A program made the translations under genes and the position numbers. Shown one piece after another: positions 1-7,594 of a DNA stretch of 64,000 nt (position 1 is the first letter of the stretch; every line of letters starts with the position of its first letter). The notes below the pieces were generated by a model that was given only the letters and a program-made list of their open reading frames with translations, did no database searches and was not told where the DNA came from. Source of the DNA: Halorubrum lacusprofundi ATCC 49239 (GTDB lineage: Archaea; Halobacteriota; Halobacteria; Halobacteriales; Haloferacaceae); NCBI RefSeq assembly GCF_000022205.1, contig NC_012029.1:2542001-2606000 (forward strand), written 5' to 3'.

Positions 1-105
1 GAGGTCGACAAGAACGATCTCTCGACCGACGTGGTCGCGGGCGAGACCCGCGTCGTCCTCGTCGTCGAGTCCGGCGTCCGCGACACCGCGGAGGTGAGCG
101 CGTAG
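1..105 (+). CDS. arlF: Archaellar stator protein ArlF (FlaF), C-terminal end
   Basis: Only the last 34 codons are in the window. They read in frame from base 1 to a TAG at 103-105 and end in a hydrophobic beta-strand pattern (TRVVLVVESGVRDTAEV). The stop codon directly abuts the ATG of the arlG-type gene. In haloarchaea ArlF and ArlG are adjacent and form the extracytoplasmic stator that holds the archaellum motor in the envelope. The name rests mainly on this position and the short beta-rich tail, because most of the protein is missing. Confidence 0.7.
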   Translation, partial: EVDKNDLSTDVVAGETRVVLVVESGVRDTAEVSA

Positions 106-603
106 ATGGCCAGCGTTCCCGTCTCGCACCTCATCCTGTTCATCGCAAGTCTCGTGATCGCCGCCGGCGTGGTCGGCACGATCACCACGGGGGTCGATCG
201 CGTGAGCGCGGCGGTCGAGGACGCCGGGCTCGATGCGACCGAACAGCTCCGGACCGACGTGACAATTATCTCCGACGCGAACGCGGGGGTGTACAACGCC
301 AGCGGCCAGCAGAACGTCACGCTCTTGATCAAGAACACCGGCACCTATCGGCTCGCGCCCGACGGCTCGGGACTCGATGTCGTCTTCGACGGCCAGTACA
401 TCCCGCCGAGCGCGGCTGACGGCGAGCTCGTCTCTGCCGACAACGGCGCGGTCTGGAGCCGCGGCGACGTGTTGCGTCTCACGATCAACGTGAACGAGCT
501 CGACGGGACGAACGGCGGGCTCGCCGACGGCGACCACCGGGTGTACGTCACCGCCAACGGCGACGAGGAGCTGTTCCAGTTCCGCGTGGAGGGGGGTAAC
601 TGA
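106..603 (+). CDS. arlG: Archaellar stator protein ArlG (FlaG)
   Basis: 165 residues. It starts with one hydrophobic helix (about residues 7-30, VSHLILFIASLVIAAGVVGTI) that resembles a class III signal or membrane anchor. A soluble beta-sandwich-like domain follows (about 50-165, with VTLLIKNTGTYRL). Family knowledge: ArlG works with ArlF as the stator outside the membrane. The start codon touches the stop of the upstream gene, and the stop lies two bases before the arlH ATG, so all are translated from one operon. The organisation and length match haloarchaeal ArlG. Confidence 0.88.
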   Translation: MASVPVSHLILFIASLVIAAGVVGTITTGVDRVSAAVEDAGLDATEQLRTDVTIISDANAGVYNASGQQNVTLLIKNTGTYRLAPDGSGLDVVFDGQYIPPSAADGELVSADNGAVWSRGDVLRLTINVNELDGTNGGLADGDHRVYVTANGDEELFQFRVEGGN

Positions 604-605
604 CC

Positions 606-1355
606 ATGCCGCACGACAACCTGCTCTCGCTCGGCCTCGGCGAGCGCGACCGGCTGAACAAGGAGCTTGGCGGGGGGATCCCCCGCGGGAGCATCGTCCT
701 CATGGAGGGCGACTACGGCGCCGGCAAAAGCGCCATCTCCCAGCGGTTCGCCTACGGACTCGTCGAAGAGGGCGCGTCGGTGACGGTAATGTCGACGGAG
801 CTCACCGTCCGCGGGTTCATCGACCAGATGCACTCGCTGGAGTACGACATGGTGAAGCCACTCCTTCAGGAGGAGCTGCTCTTCCTCCACGCCGACTTCG
901 ACTCCGGCGGAGCGTTCTCCGACGACGACGGGGAGCGCAAGGAGCTGCTCAAGCGGCTGATGAACGCAGAGGCGATGTGGAACTCCGATGTCATCTTCCT
1001 CGACACGTTCGACGCAATCTTCCGGAACGACCCAACCTTCGAGGCGCTGGTTCGGAAAAACGAGGAACGACAGGCCGCCCTTGAGATCATCTCCTTTTTC
1101 CGGGAGATAATCTCACAGGGGAAGGTGGTGGTGCTCACCGTCGATCCCTCGGCCGTCGACGACGACGCGATCGGCCCGTTCCGGTCGATCGCCGACGTGT
1201 TCCTCCAGTTGGAGATGATCGAGGTCGGCAACGACATCCGCCGGCAGATCAACGTGAAACGCTTCGCGGGGATGGGTGAACAGGTCGGCGACACGATCGG
1301 CTTTTCGGTCCGCTCGGGGACCGGAATCGTCATCGAGAGCCGCAGCGTCGCGTGA
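606..1355 (+). CDS. arlH: Archaellum RecA-like ATPase ArlH (FlaH)
   Basis: 249 residues with a RecA/KaiC-like fold. The Walker A motif GDYGAGKS is at about residues 35-42 and a Walker B-like strand VIFLDTFDAIF at about 128-138. Family knowledge: ArlH is a cytoplasmic ATP-binding regulator that sits on the ArlI motor and couples assembly or switching to the chemotaxis-linked proteins. It starts two bases after the arlG stop. A 76-base gap separates it from arlI, the largest gap in this part of the operon, and shows no obvious strong promoter. Length is usual for the family. Confidence 0.93.
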   Translation: MPHDNLLSLGLGERDRLNKELGGGIPRGSIVLMEGDYGAGKSAISQRFAYGLVEEGASVTVMSTELTVRGFIDQMHSLEYDMVKPLLQEELLFLHADFDSGGAFSDDDGERKELLKRLMNAEAMWNSDVIFLDTFDAIFRNDPTFEALVRKNEERQAALEIISFFREIISQGKVVVLTVDPSAVDDDAIGPFRSIADVFLQLEMIEVGNDIRRQINVKRFAGMGEQVGDTIGFSVRSGTGIVIESRSVA

Positions 1356-1431
1356 ACGCATGCCCGAGTCGACGCACAGCCGTCCCGGCCGCCGGGACGC
1401 GACCGATCGGACAGGAGACACGGAGTAAGAC

Positions 1432-3105
1432 ATGACCGAACACGGAACAGCGAAACCGTCAGACGAACTCCGGAAAGCCGCCATGCGGCGGCCGCACCTC
1501 CGCGAGCACCTTCGGGAGTTCAAACAGATAACGGGGGAGTTCCCGCAGTTCATCGAGGAGCCGAAAGACGAGTACGAGTCGAACCGCCCCAACGTCATCT
1601 ACCCCGTCGGCGGACCGATCTACAGCCACATCTACGGCGACCTCGGACAGGACACCAAGTACTACGCCATCGAGCCGGAGGTCTCCGGCCCGCAGGCGGA
1701 GGTCCTCAACGAGGTGAAAAACCGCCTCCTCACGGTGAGCGGCCAGCACAGCGCCCCCGACAGCGAATCCGAGTACGACGACCTCATCGAGGAGCTGTTA
1801 GAGGAGGTCACCCATGTCGACGAGCAGAACGGGGGGTTCCGTGGCAGCCTCTCGAAGGTGCTCAACATGGGGAAGCTGTCGGTCACCGAAGAGACCTACG
1901 AGAACATCCGCTACCGGCTCAACCGCGACATCGTGGGGCTCGGCCCGCTCGAACCGGTGATGCGCGACTCGGCCAACGAGGATATTCACGTCATCGGTCC
2001 CAAGGAGTGTCACGTCGATCACGGCACCTACGGCATGCTGGAGACGACCGTCGACTTCGGCACCCCGAAGGAGTTCGACAACTGGCTGCGCAACATGGGC
2101 GAGCGGATCGGCGACCCGCTCTCCGACTCCGACCCCATCGTCGACTCTACGCTCCCGGACGGGTCGCGTATCAACATCATCTACTCCGACGACGTGTCGC
2201 TGAAGGGCTCCTCGCTCACGATCCGGCAGGGCGAGGAGGTGCCGCTGTCGATCAACCAGATCACCAACTGGGGGACGCTCTCGCCCGAGCTGTCGGCGTA
2301 CCTCTGGCTCTGTCTGGAGAACGAGCAGACGGTGTTCGTCGTCGGTGAGACGGCGTCCGGGAAGACGACGACGCTGAACGCCATCCTCTCGTACATCCCG
2401 AGCGACTCGAAGATCTACACCGCGGAAGACACCGCCGAGGTCATCCCGCCGCACAACACCTGGCAGCAGCTACTGACCCGTGAGGGCGGCGGCGAGGGCT
2501 CCTCCGACGTGGACATGTTCGACCTAGTCGCTGCCGCGCTCCGATCGCGTCCTGACTACATCATCGTGGGCGAGGTCCGGGGCGCCGAGGGGCGCATGGC
2601 GTTCCAGGCGGCCCAGACGGGGCACCCGGTCATGCTGACCTTCCACGCGTCCGACATCGTCTCGATGATCCAGCGGTTCACCTCCGAGCCGATCAACGTC
2701 CCCGAGACGTTCATGGACAACGCCGACGTGGCGCTGTTCCAGAACCGGGTGAAGCAGGGCGATCAGGTGTTGCGCCGGGTGACCAGCGTTCAGGAGATAG
2801 AGGGGTACTCCAAGGAGATGGAGGGCGTCGTCACCCGCGAGGTGTTCAGCTGGGACCCCGTCGAAGACGAGATCGTCTTCCAGGGAATGAACAACTCCTA
2901 CGTGTTAGAAGAGCAGATCGCGACGCTTCTGGGGTACGCCGACACCCGTGACATCTACGACGACTTGGAGTTCCGCGCGGAGCTGATAGAGCGGATGATC
3001 CAAGAGGGGATCTTGGGCTACCACGAGGTGAACAACGCGATCGATTCCTTCCAACGCGACGGCGTCGAGGGGCTCCCCTTCGACATGCACCGGAACGTCA
3101 GATAG
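1432..3105 (+). CDS. arlI: Archaellum motor ATPase ArlI (FlaI)
   Basis: 557 residues. It is a type II/IV secretion-type ATPase that powers both archaellin assembly and rotation. The C-terminal half carries Walker A GETASGKTTT (about 305-314), an Asp box TAEDTAEV, a Walker B region IIVGEVRGAEGR and a His box (GHPVMLTFHASD). The long acidic N-terminal region is typical of haloarchaeal members. The ATG at 1432 follows a purine-rich stretch (agtaagac), and no other start is favoured. It runs to two bases before arlJ. Confidence 0.95.
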   Translation: MTEHGTAKPSDELRKAAMRRPHLREHLREFKQITGEFPQFIEEPKDEYESNRPNVIYPVGGPIYSHIYGDLGQDTKYYAIEPEVSGPQAEVLNEVKNRLLTVSGQHSAPDSESEYDDLIEELLEEVTHVDEQNGGFRGSLSKVLNMGKLSVTEETYENIRYRLNRDIVGLGPLEPVMRDSANEDIHVIGPKECHVDHGTYGMLETTVDFGTPKEFDNWLRNMGERIGDPLSDSDPIVDSTLPDGSRINIIYSDDVSLKGSSLTIRQGEEVPLSINQITNWGTLSPELSAYLWLCLENEQTVFVVGETASGKTTTLNAILSYIPSDSKIYTAEDTAEVIPPHNTWQQLLTREGGGEGSSDVDMFDLVAAALRSRPDYIIVGEVRGAEGRMAFQAAQTGHPVMLTFHASDIVSMIQRFTSEPINVPETFMDNADVALFQNRVKQGDQVLRRVTSVQEIEGYSKEMEGVVTREVFSWDPVEDEIVFQGMNNSYVLEEQIATLLGYADTRDIYDDLEFRAELIERMIQEGILGYHEVNNAIDSFQRDGVEGLPFDMHRNVR

Positions 3106-3107
3106 CC

Positions 3108-4844
3108 ATGGCGGTGAAGGAGGTCGGCAACGGGCTCGCGACCGCGGCCGAGCTAACCTCGGCCGTGATGGAGTCGTACGACAAGCTCGACATCTCGAAG
3201 CGGAAGTACGTTGGGTTCGTGTTGATCCCGGCGATCCTCGTCTTCCTCGCGAGCGTCGTCGGTCTGTTCGTCCTCCCGCTCCCCTTCGCCGCGCGGGTTC
3301 CCGTCCCGATGTTCGGCGGGCTCGTGTTGGTGTCGGCGGTCATCTACCCGAAGATCTACCTCTCCAGTCTGGAGAACAAGATCGACAACCAACTGCATCT
3401 CGTGATGACCCACATGACCGTGCTGTCGACGACGAACATCGACCGCATGGAGGTGTTTAGAACCTTAGCGAAAGAAGAGGAGTACGGCGTCGCCGCCGAG
3501 GAGATCGCCCGCGTCGTCCACCTCGTCGACACGTGGAACCAGAGCCTCGACGACGCGTGTCGGCGGCGGGCTGAGGAGGTCCCCTCCGACGCGATGGCCG
3601 ACTTCTTCGACCGGCTCGGCTACACGATGGGCGCCGGCCAGTCGTTAGAGGAGTTCCTCGTCTCCGAGCAGGACGTCATGCTCGCGAAGTACGAGACGCT
3701 GTACGAGTCCTCGCTGTCGAATCTGGAGGTGATGAAGGACCTGTACATGTCGATGATCCTCTCGATGACGTTCGCCTTGGTGTTCGCGATCGTCCTCCCG
3801 ATCTTGACCGGGAACGACCCGACCGCGACGGTCGCGGCGGTCATCGTCCTCTTCGTCTTCGTCCAGCTCGGGTTCTACGCGATGATCCGGGCGACCTCGC
3901 CGTACGACCCGATCTGGTTTCACCCGGACGAGCGCGCGCCCGGCGACCTGAAGCTGTGGGCGTCGCTCGGGATCGGCGGCGGGCTCTCCTTCCTCATCAT
4001 CGGGATCACGGCCGCCGGGATGTTCGGGTACGGCCCGGGGCTCCCCGGACTGCTCTGGTTCATCGACGACGTGCGGCTCCCGCTGTACCTCGCGGTGCCG
4101 ATCTCACCACTCTTTATCACCGGCGTCGTCCTCCGCAGCGAAGAGCAGGCGATCACGGCCCGCGACGGCGAGTTCCCCTCCTTCATCCGGGCGCTCGGGG
4201 CGACCGAGAGCGCCAAACAGTCGACGACCACCGACGTGTTGACCACGCTGCGCGACAAGAACTTCGGCGACCTCTCGCCGTCGATCGAGCGGCTCTACCG
4301 CCGGCTCAACATGCGGATCAGCACCGAGGGCGCGTGGGAGCAGTTCACGTACGACACACGGTCGTACCTCATCCAGAAGTTCTCCGAGATGTACCTCGTC
4401 GGCCGGCAGATGGGCGGAGATCCGAAGATGCTCGGCGAACTGATCTCGAAGAACATGAACGCCGTGAACCAGCTCCGCGAGCAGCGCCGGCAGGCGGCGA
4501 TGACCTTTATCGGCCTGCTGTACGGGATCACGGCGGCGGCGACGTTCGCCTTCTTCATCGGACTGGAGATCGTCGCCATCCTCGCGGACCTGACGGCCGA
4601 TTTCCAGCTCGATGAGATGGATATCGGTCAGATCGTCTACCCCGGGGCGTACGACATCCCCCTCATCGAGTACCTGCTGCTCACGGTCGTCCTCTTTAAC
4701 GCCTCGCTCTCCTCGCAGATGATCCGACGGATCGACGGCGGCAACCCCGCAAACGGGTACATCCACTTCGTGCTGTTGACGTGGTTGGGTGCGGCGACGG
4801 CGATCGCGACGCGGACGCTGGTCAACGCAATCTTGACGATTTAG
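3108..4844 (+). CDS. arlJ: Archaellum membrane platform protein ArlJ (FlaJ)
   Basis: 578 residues. It is the polytopic platform of the archaellum motor, homologous to TadC/GspF-type proteins. Hydrophobic segments lie near residues 38-80, 210-260, 285-345 and 460-575, with two long cytoplasmic helical regions between them. It is the last gene of the arl operon in this window: after the TAG there are only a mobile-element remnant and an insertion sequence. The length is typical for haloarchaeal ArlJ. Confidence 0.93.
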   Translation: MAVKEVGNGLATAAELTSAVMESYDKLDISKRKYVGFVLIPAILVFLASVVGLFVLPLPFAARVPVPMFGGLVLVSAVIYPKIYLSSLENKIDNQLHLVMTHMTVLSTTNIDRMEVFRTLAKEEEYGVAAEEIARVVHLVDTWNQSLDDACRRRAEEVPSDAMADFFDRLGYTMGAGQSLEEFLVSEQDVMLAKYETLYESSLSNLEVMKDLYMSMILSMTFALVFAIVLPILTGNDPTATVAAVIVLFVFVQLGFYAMIRATSPYDPIWFHPDERAPGDLKLWASLGIGGGLSFLIIGITAAGMFGYGPGLPGLLWFIDDVRLPLYLAVPISPLFITGVVLRSEEQAITARDGEFPSFIRALGATESAKQSTTTDVLTTLRDKNFGDLSPSIERLYRRLNMRISTEGAWEQFTYDTRSYLIQKFSEMYLVGRQMGGDPKMLGELISKNMNAVNQLREQRRQAAMTFIGLLYGITAAATFAFFIGLEIVAILADLTADFQLDEMDIGQIVYPGAYDIPLIEYLLLTVVLFNASLSSQMIRRIDGGNPANGYIHFVLLTWLGAATAIATRTLVNAILTI

Positions 4845-4858
4845 CTGAATTGAGGCGC

Positions 4859-4915
4859 TAAGCCCCCTTCCTCAGCGAGCGGCGACCGAACGGGAGGCGC
4901 GAGCAGGGAGGGGAT
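4859..4915 (+). repeat. Remnant of an IS200/IS605-type right end
   Basis: Fourteen bases after arlJ, a stretch opens with aagcccccttcctcagcgag and closes with gagcagggaggggatac. It shares its order of blocks with the right end of the intact element at 6628-6678: an aagccc start, a gcgagcggcg core, then gagc, a short A/T step and a GGGaGGGG tail. The outer arms (about 4863-4872 and 4904-4913) can pair. I read it as a solitary end left by an older element or a non-autonomous relative. Confidence 0.5.
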
Positions 4916-5004
4916 ACAGCGCCGCACAGTTCTCATATACGATTCGGTGGCAGGCCAACAGATCCTCGTAATCACAATTTTTTTGCAGTAGGGTAGCATA
5001 GTAT

Positions 5005-5421
5005 TTGTCGAACCTAATAGTGTACGACCTCGACTCGGGAGCGCATTCGACGTTTTCCCTGCACTACCACCTGATACTCACCACGAAGTATCGGCGCGGA
5101 GTGCTAACCGAGGAGCGAACCCAATTCATTCACGAGGTCATCGGCGGGTTCACGGACAACTACGGTGTCGAACTGACGAACCTCGACGGCGAGGACGACC
5201 ACGTACACATCCTGTTCCGAGCGAAACCAACCACGGACCTCGTGAAGTTCATCAACACGGTCAAGGGCGCAACCGCTCGCCGTATCCGCAACGAGTACGC
5301 GGACGAACTGAAAACCGAACTGTGGGGCGACTCGTTCTGGAACGACTCGTACTGCCTCATCTCGACGGGGCAGGTGTCGCTGGATGTGTTGAAACAGTAC
5401 GTCGAGGACCAACGCGAGTAG
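5005..5421 (+). CDS. tnpA: IS200/IS605 Y1 transposase TnpA
   Basis: 138 residues from a TTG start; GTG at 5020 is an alternative, and no ATG is available. The HUH metal-binding motif is DDHVHILF with H66 and H68. The single catalytic tyrosine is Y132 in KQYVEDQ. Family knowledge: this enzyme cuts and rejoins single-stranded ends recognised as hairpins. The gene lies one base before tnpB. The N-terminus (LDSGAHSTFSLHYHLILTTKYR) is of the subgroup usually paired with a TnpB in haloarchaea. Confidence 0.93.
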   Translation: MSNLIVYDLDSGAHSTFSLHYHLILTTKYRRGVLTEERTQFIHEVIGGFTDNYGVELTNLDGEDDHVHILFRAKPTTDLVKFINTVKGATARRIRNEYADELKTELWGDSFWNDSYCLISTGQVSLDVLKQYVEDQRE

Positions 5422-5422
5422 A

Positions 5423-6664
5423 ATGTACTACGCCTACAAGTACCGTCTCAAACCGTCCGACGCCCACCGCGAGGCGTTGGACCGCCACCGAGACATTTGT
5501 AGGCAACTGTACAACCACACACTCAACCGCCTCAACGAGTACCAAGACGAGCACGGTGAACTGCCATCCATGACCACGCTTCGGTCGGAGCTACCCGACC
5601 TCAAGAAATGGTGGGACGGCCTCTCGGACGTGTACTCGAAGGTTCTCCAAACCGTCGTGGAACGGCTGTTTGACAACCTCAAAGGCCTCTCTGCGCTCAA
5701 GAAGAACGGCCACGGCGTCGGCCAACTCAAGTGGAAGCCGCCACGGGAGTTCCGCAGTTTCACGTACAGTCAGTCTGGCTTCAAGCTCGACAAGAAGGGC
5801 GGTCAGACTGTGCTGTCACTCTCGAAACTCGCGGACATACCGATTCGGCTTCACCGCGCCATCCCCGACGACGCCACGCTCAAGCAGGTCACGGTCAAGA
5901 AGGAACCGACGGGCGAGTGGTTCGCCACGTTCGGCGTCCAAATGGACCGTGAACCTCCTGAGCCACCTGAGAATCCCGAGAAGTGCGTCGGTATCGACGT
6001 GGGGATTCTCAAGTACGCTCACGACACCGACGGCACAGCAGTCGGGTCGCTCGATCTCACCGACAAACGTGAACGCTTGGAGCGCGAGCAACGGAAACTC
6101 TCGCGGAAGCAACACGGGTCGAACAACTACGAGAAGCAACGGCGACGAGTCGCGGAGTGTCACGCTAATCTCCGGCAGAAGCGCCGTGACTTCTTGCACA
6201 AACTCTCGGCGTATTACGCTCGGGAGTACGATCTCGTGGCGGTCGAAGACCTGAACGTGAAGGGGATGATGGAGTCGCCGGCGAACAGCCGCAACACCGC
6301 CTCCGCCGCGTGGCGGACGTTCCTCTCGTTGCTCGAATACAAGTGCGAACGGGAGGGGGCACACTTCGTGGCGGTTGATCCGAGAGGGACGACCAAGGAG
6401 TGTGCGTCATGTGGCGTCTCGACGGAGAAGCCGTTGTGGGTCCGTGAACACTCCTGTCCCGCCTGCGGGTTTGAGGCGGACAGGGACGCGAACGCGGCGT
6501 GGAACATTCTTTCTCGTGGCCTCGGAGATGTAGGAGTGGGACACTCCGAATCAACGCCTGTGGAGACTGCGCTCCCTGTGGATACAGCAGTATCTGCAAA
6601 GCGCGTCCTGGAAGCAGGAAGCCCTACTCTCAAGGAGCGAGCGGCGTCAGCCGTGAGCGAGTAG
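5423..6664 (+). CDS. tnpB: RNA-guided nuclease TnpB of the IS200/IS605 element
   Basis: 413 residues. The RuvC-like acidic residues are visible: D192 in GIDVGI, E275 in VAVEDLNVKG and D355 in RDANAAW. A four-cysteine zinc ribbon (CASC...CPAC) precedes the last motif. Family knowledge: TnpB is a DNA endonuclease guided by an RNA made from the element's right end, and it helps retain the element after excision. It is not the transposase. The 3' end of the reading frame runs into the probable omega-RNA. There is no frameshift, and all catalytic residues are present. Confidence 0.93.
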   Translation: MYYAYKYRLKPSDAHREALDRHRDICRQLYNHTLNRLNEYQDEHGELPSMTTLRSELPDLKKWWDGLSDVYSKVLQTVVERLFDNLKGLSALKKNGHGVGQLKWKPPREFRSFTYSQSGFKLDKKGGQTVLSLSKLADIPIRLHRAIPDDATLKQVTVKKEPTGEWFATFGVQMDREPPEPPENPEKCVGIDVGILKYAHDTDGTAVGSLDLTDKRERLEREQRKLSRKQHGSNNYEKQRRRVAECHANLRQKRRDFLHKLSAYYAREYDLVAVEDLNVKGMMESPANSRNTASAAWRTFLSLLEYKCEREGAHFVAVDPRGTTKECASCGVSTEKPLWVREHSCPACGFEADRDANAAWNILSRGLGDVGVGHSESTPVETALPVDTAVSAKRVLEAGSPTLKERAASAVSE

Positions 6665-6679
6665 GGGAGGGTAGTTCAC
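6600..6679 (+). ncRNA. Probable omega-RNA / right-end hairpin of the IS
   Basis: The last codons of tnpB and the bases after its stop form a strong hairpin. CCCTACTC (about 6632) pairs with GAGTAGGG (about 6659-6666), and an inner CGGC/GCCG pair lies between them. In this family the right-end transcript, overlapping the tnpB 3' end, acts as the guide RNA, with the guide taken from the DNA just beyond the end. Here that flank is the end of the HU-like gene. Overlapping sense RNAs of this kind are known from haloarchaeal IS elements. The exact ends are not visible. Confidence 0.5.
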
Positions 6680-7416
6680 TTGACGGCCTTGGAGAGCTCG
6701 GCACCCGCCTTGAACTTGACCACGTTCTTCGCCGCGATCTGGATCTCTTTTCCGGTCTGAGGGTTTCGTCCGGTCCGGGCAGACCGCTTTGAGATGCTGA
6801 ACGTGCCGAACCCCTTATTCTCGTCCTCTTCCTCACCCAACGACAGCCGATCACCTTTCTTCAGGGCCTTCGTCGTCGCGTTGATGAACGCCTCGAGCGC
6901 CCACTTCGCGTCGTCCTCCGATAACCCCTCGTGCGAGTTGCGTCTCGTTTCACTCGCGATGTACTTCGCGTCGATCACCACGTCGGCGTCCCGGCACTTG
7001 GCGCTGGCCTCGTCACCCTTGCCGGGGTTGAGATCGAGGGCGGCCGCGAACTCCGGGCAGGCGTCGAACGTCACCGGCGAGTCGTCTACAGGTCCGTTTC
7101 GGGAGCTCGGATTTCGCCCCGTCCGGGCGGAGCGCTTCGAGATACTGAACGATCCGAATCCGACCAGTACGGCGCTGTCGCCCTTCTCCAAGGCTTTCGT
7201 CGTCGCGTCGGTGAACGTGTCGAGCGCCCGCTTCGCGTCCGACTTGCTCAGTCCGGATTCACTCGCCATCGACTCGATCAGTTCCGCTTTGTTCATCGCC
7301 GCTGCCTGACCGGTCGTCGCTAACAGGGCTAGTCCGAGGGACGTCGAGAGGATAGCACCCCTCCGCAGTACGGTTCGCCGCGAGAGCTCGATTTGAGACC
7401 TGATATTTTTACTCAC
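6676..7416 (-). CDS. Tat-exported protein with two HU-type DNA-binding domains
   Basis: 246 residues from a GTG start at the leaderless distance below a TATA box. Residues 1-40 are a classic Tat signal (SRRTVLRRG, a hydrophobic stretch, then TGQAAA). Residue 41 is Met and begins a complete HU domain (about 41-128, GFGSFSISKRSARTGRNP). A linker with C120 and C141 follows. A second HU domain (about 148-246) has the full signature GFGTFSISKRSARTGRNPQT and the usual HU tail (VVKFKAGAELSKAVK). HU proteins are mainly bacterial and cytoplasmic. Export of a double HU by an archaeon is unusual, and a role with extracellular DNA is inference only. An internal start at M41 (7296) would give a cytoplasmic form. 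The IS ends exactly at its stop codon. Confidence 0.85.
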   Translation of the reverse strand: MSKNIRSQIELSRRTVLRRGAILSTSLGLALLATTGQAAAMNKAELIESMASESGLSKSDAKRALDTFTDATTKALEKGDSAVLVGFGSFSISKRSARTGRNPSSRNGPVDDSPVTFDACPEFAAALDLNPGKGDEASAKCRDADVVIDAKYIASETRRNSHEGLSEDDAKWALEAFINATTKALKKGDRLSLGEEEDENKGFGTFSISKRSARTGRNPQTGKEIQIAAKNVVKFKAGAELSKAVK

Positions 7417-7432
7417 GGTACTCTATCGCTGG

Positions 7433-7442
7433 ATTAATATAT
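7433..7442 (-). promoter_or_regulatory. TATA box of the HU-like gene
   Basis: The minus strand reads ATATATTAAT, centred about 22 bases above the GTG start at 7416. This is the spacing expected for a leaderless archaeal transcript and supports the GTG start that includes the Tat signal. The wider region 7420-7500 is strongly AT-rich compared with the rest of the window. Confidence 0.6.
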
Positions 7443-7510
7443 GAACCTATTGTTAATTTCATTTTTAATATATTCTCGTATGATAATTTTGATTAAAAGC
7501 GGATCCCGAC

Positions 7511-7545
7511 CGCGAGAGGGTTGGAACCCGCGAGAGGGTTGGAAC
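7511..7545. repeat. Short tandem duplication, 17-bp unit
   Basis: CGCGAGAGGGTTGGAAC occurs at 7511-7527 and again at 7529-7545, a period of 18. It lies between the HU-like gene promoter and the end of the epimerase-like gene. No function is visible. Confidence 0.7.
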
Positions 7546-7594
7546 GTGTCTCCTGCTGCTGATAGGAACGGAGCCGAGGCGCATCCCCCGCGGC

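Larger units (their letters stand above)
4930..6678 (+). mobile_element. IS200/IS605-family insertion sequence (tnpA + tnpB)
   Basis: The element contains a Y1 transposase gene and a TnpB gene in the same direction with a one-base gap. It ends in a GC-rich hairpin followed by a gtagttcac terminus at 6671-6679. Members of this family lack inverted-repeat ends and move as single strands, so the left boundary (about 4925-5000, AT-rich with a T7 run at 4978-4984) is only approximate. Both genes are full length with catalytic residues intact, so it may be active. The right end falls on the stop codon of the neighbouring HU-like gene. Confidence 0.8.
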
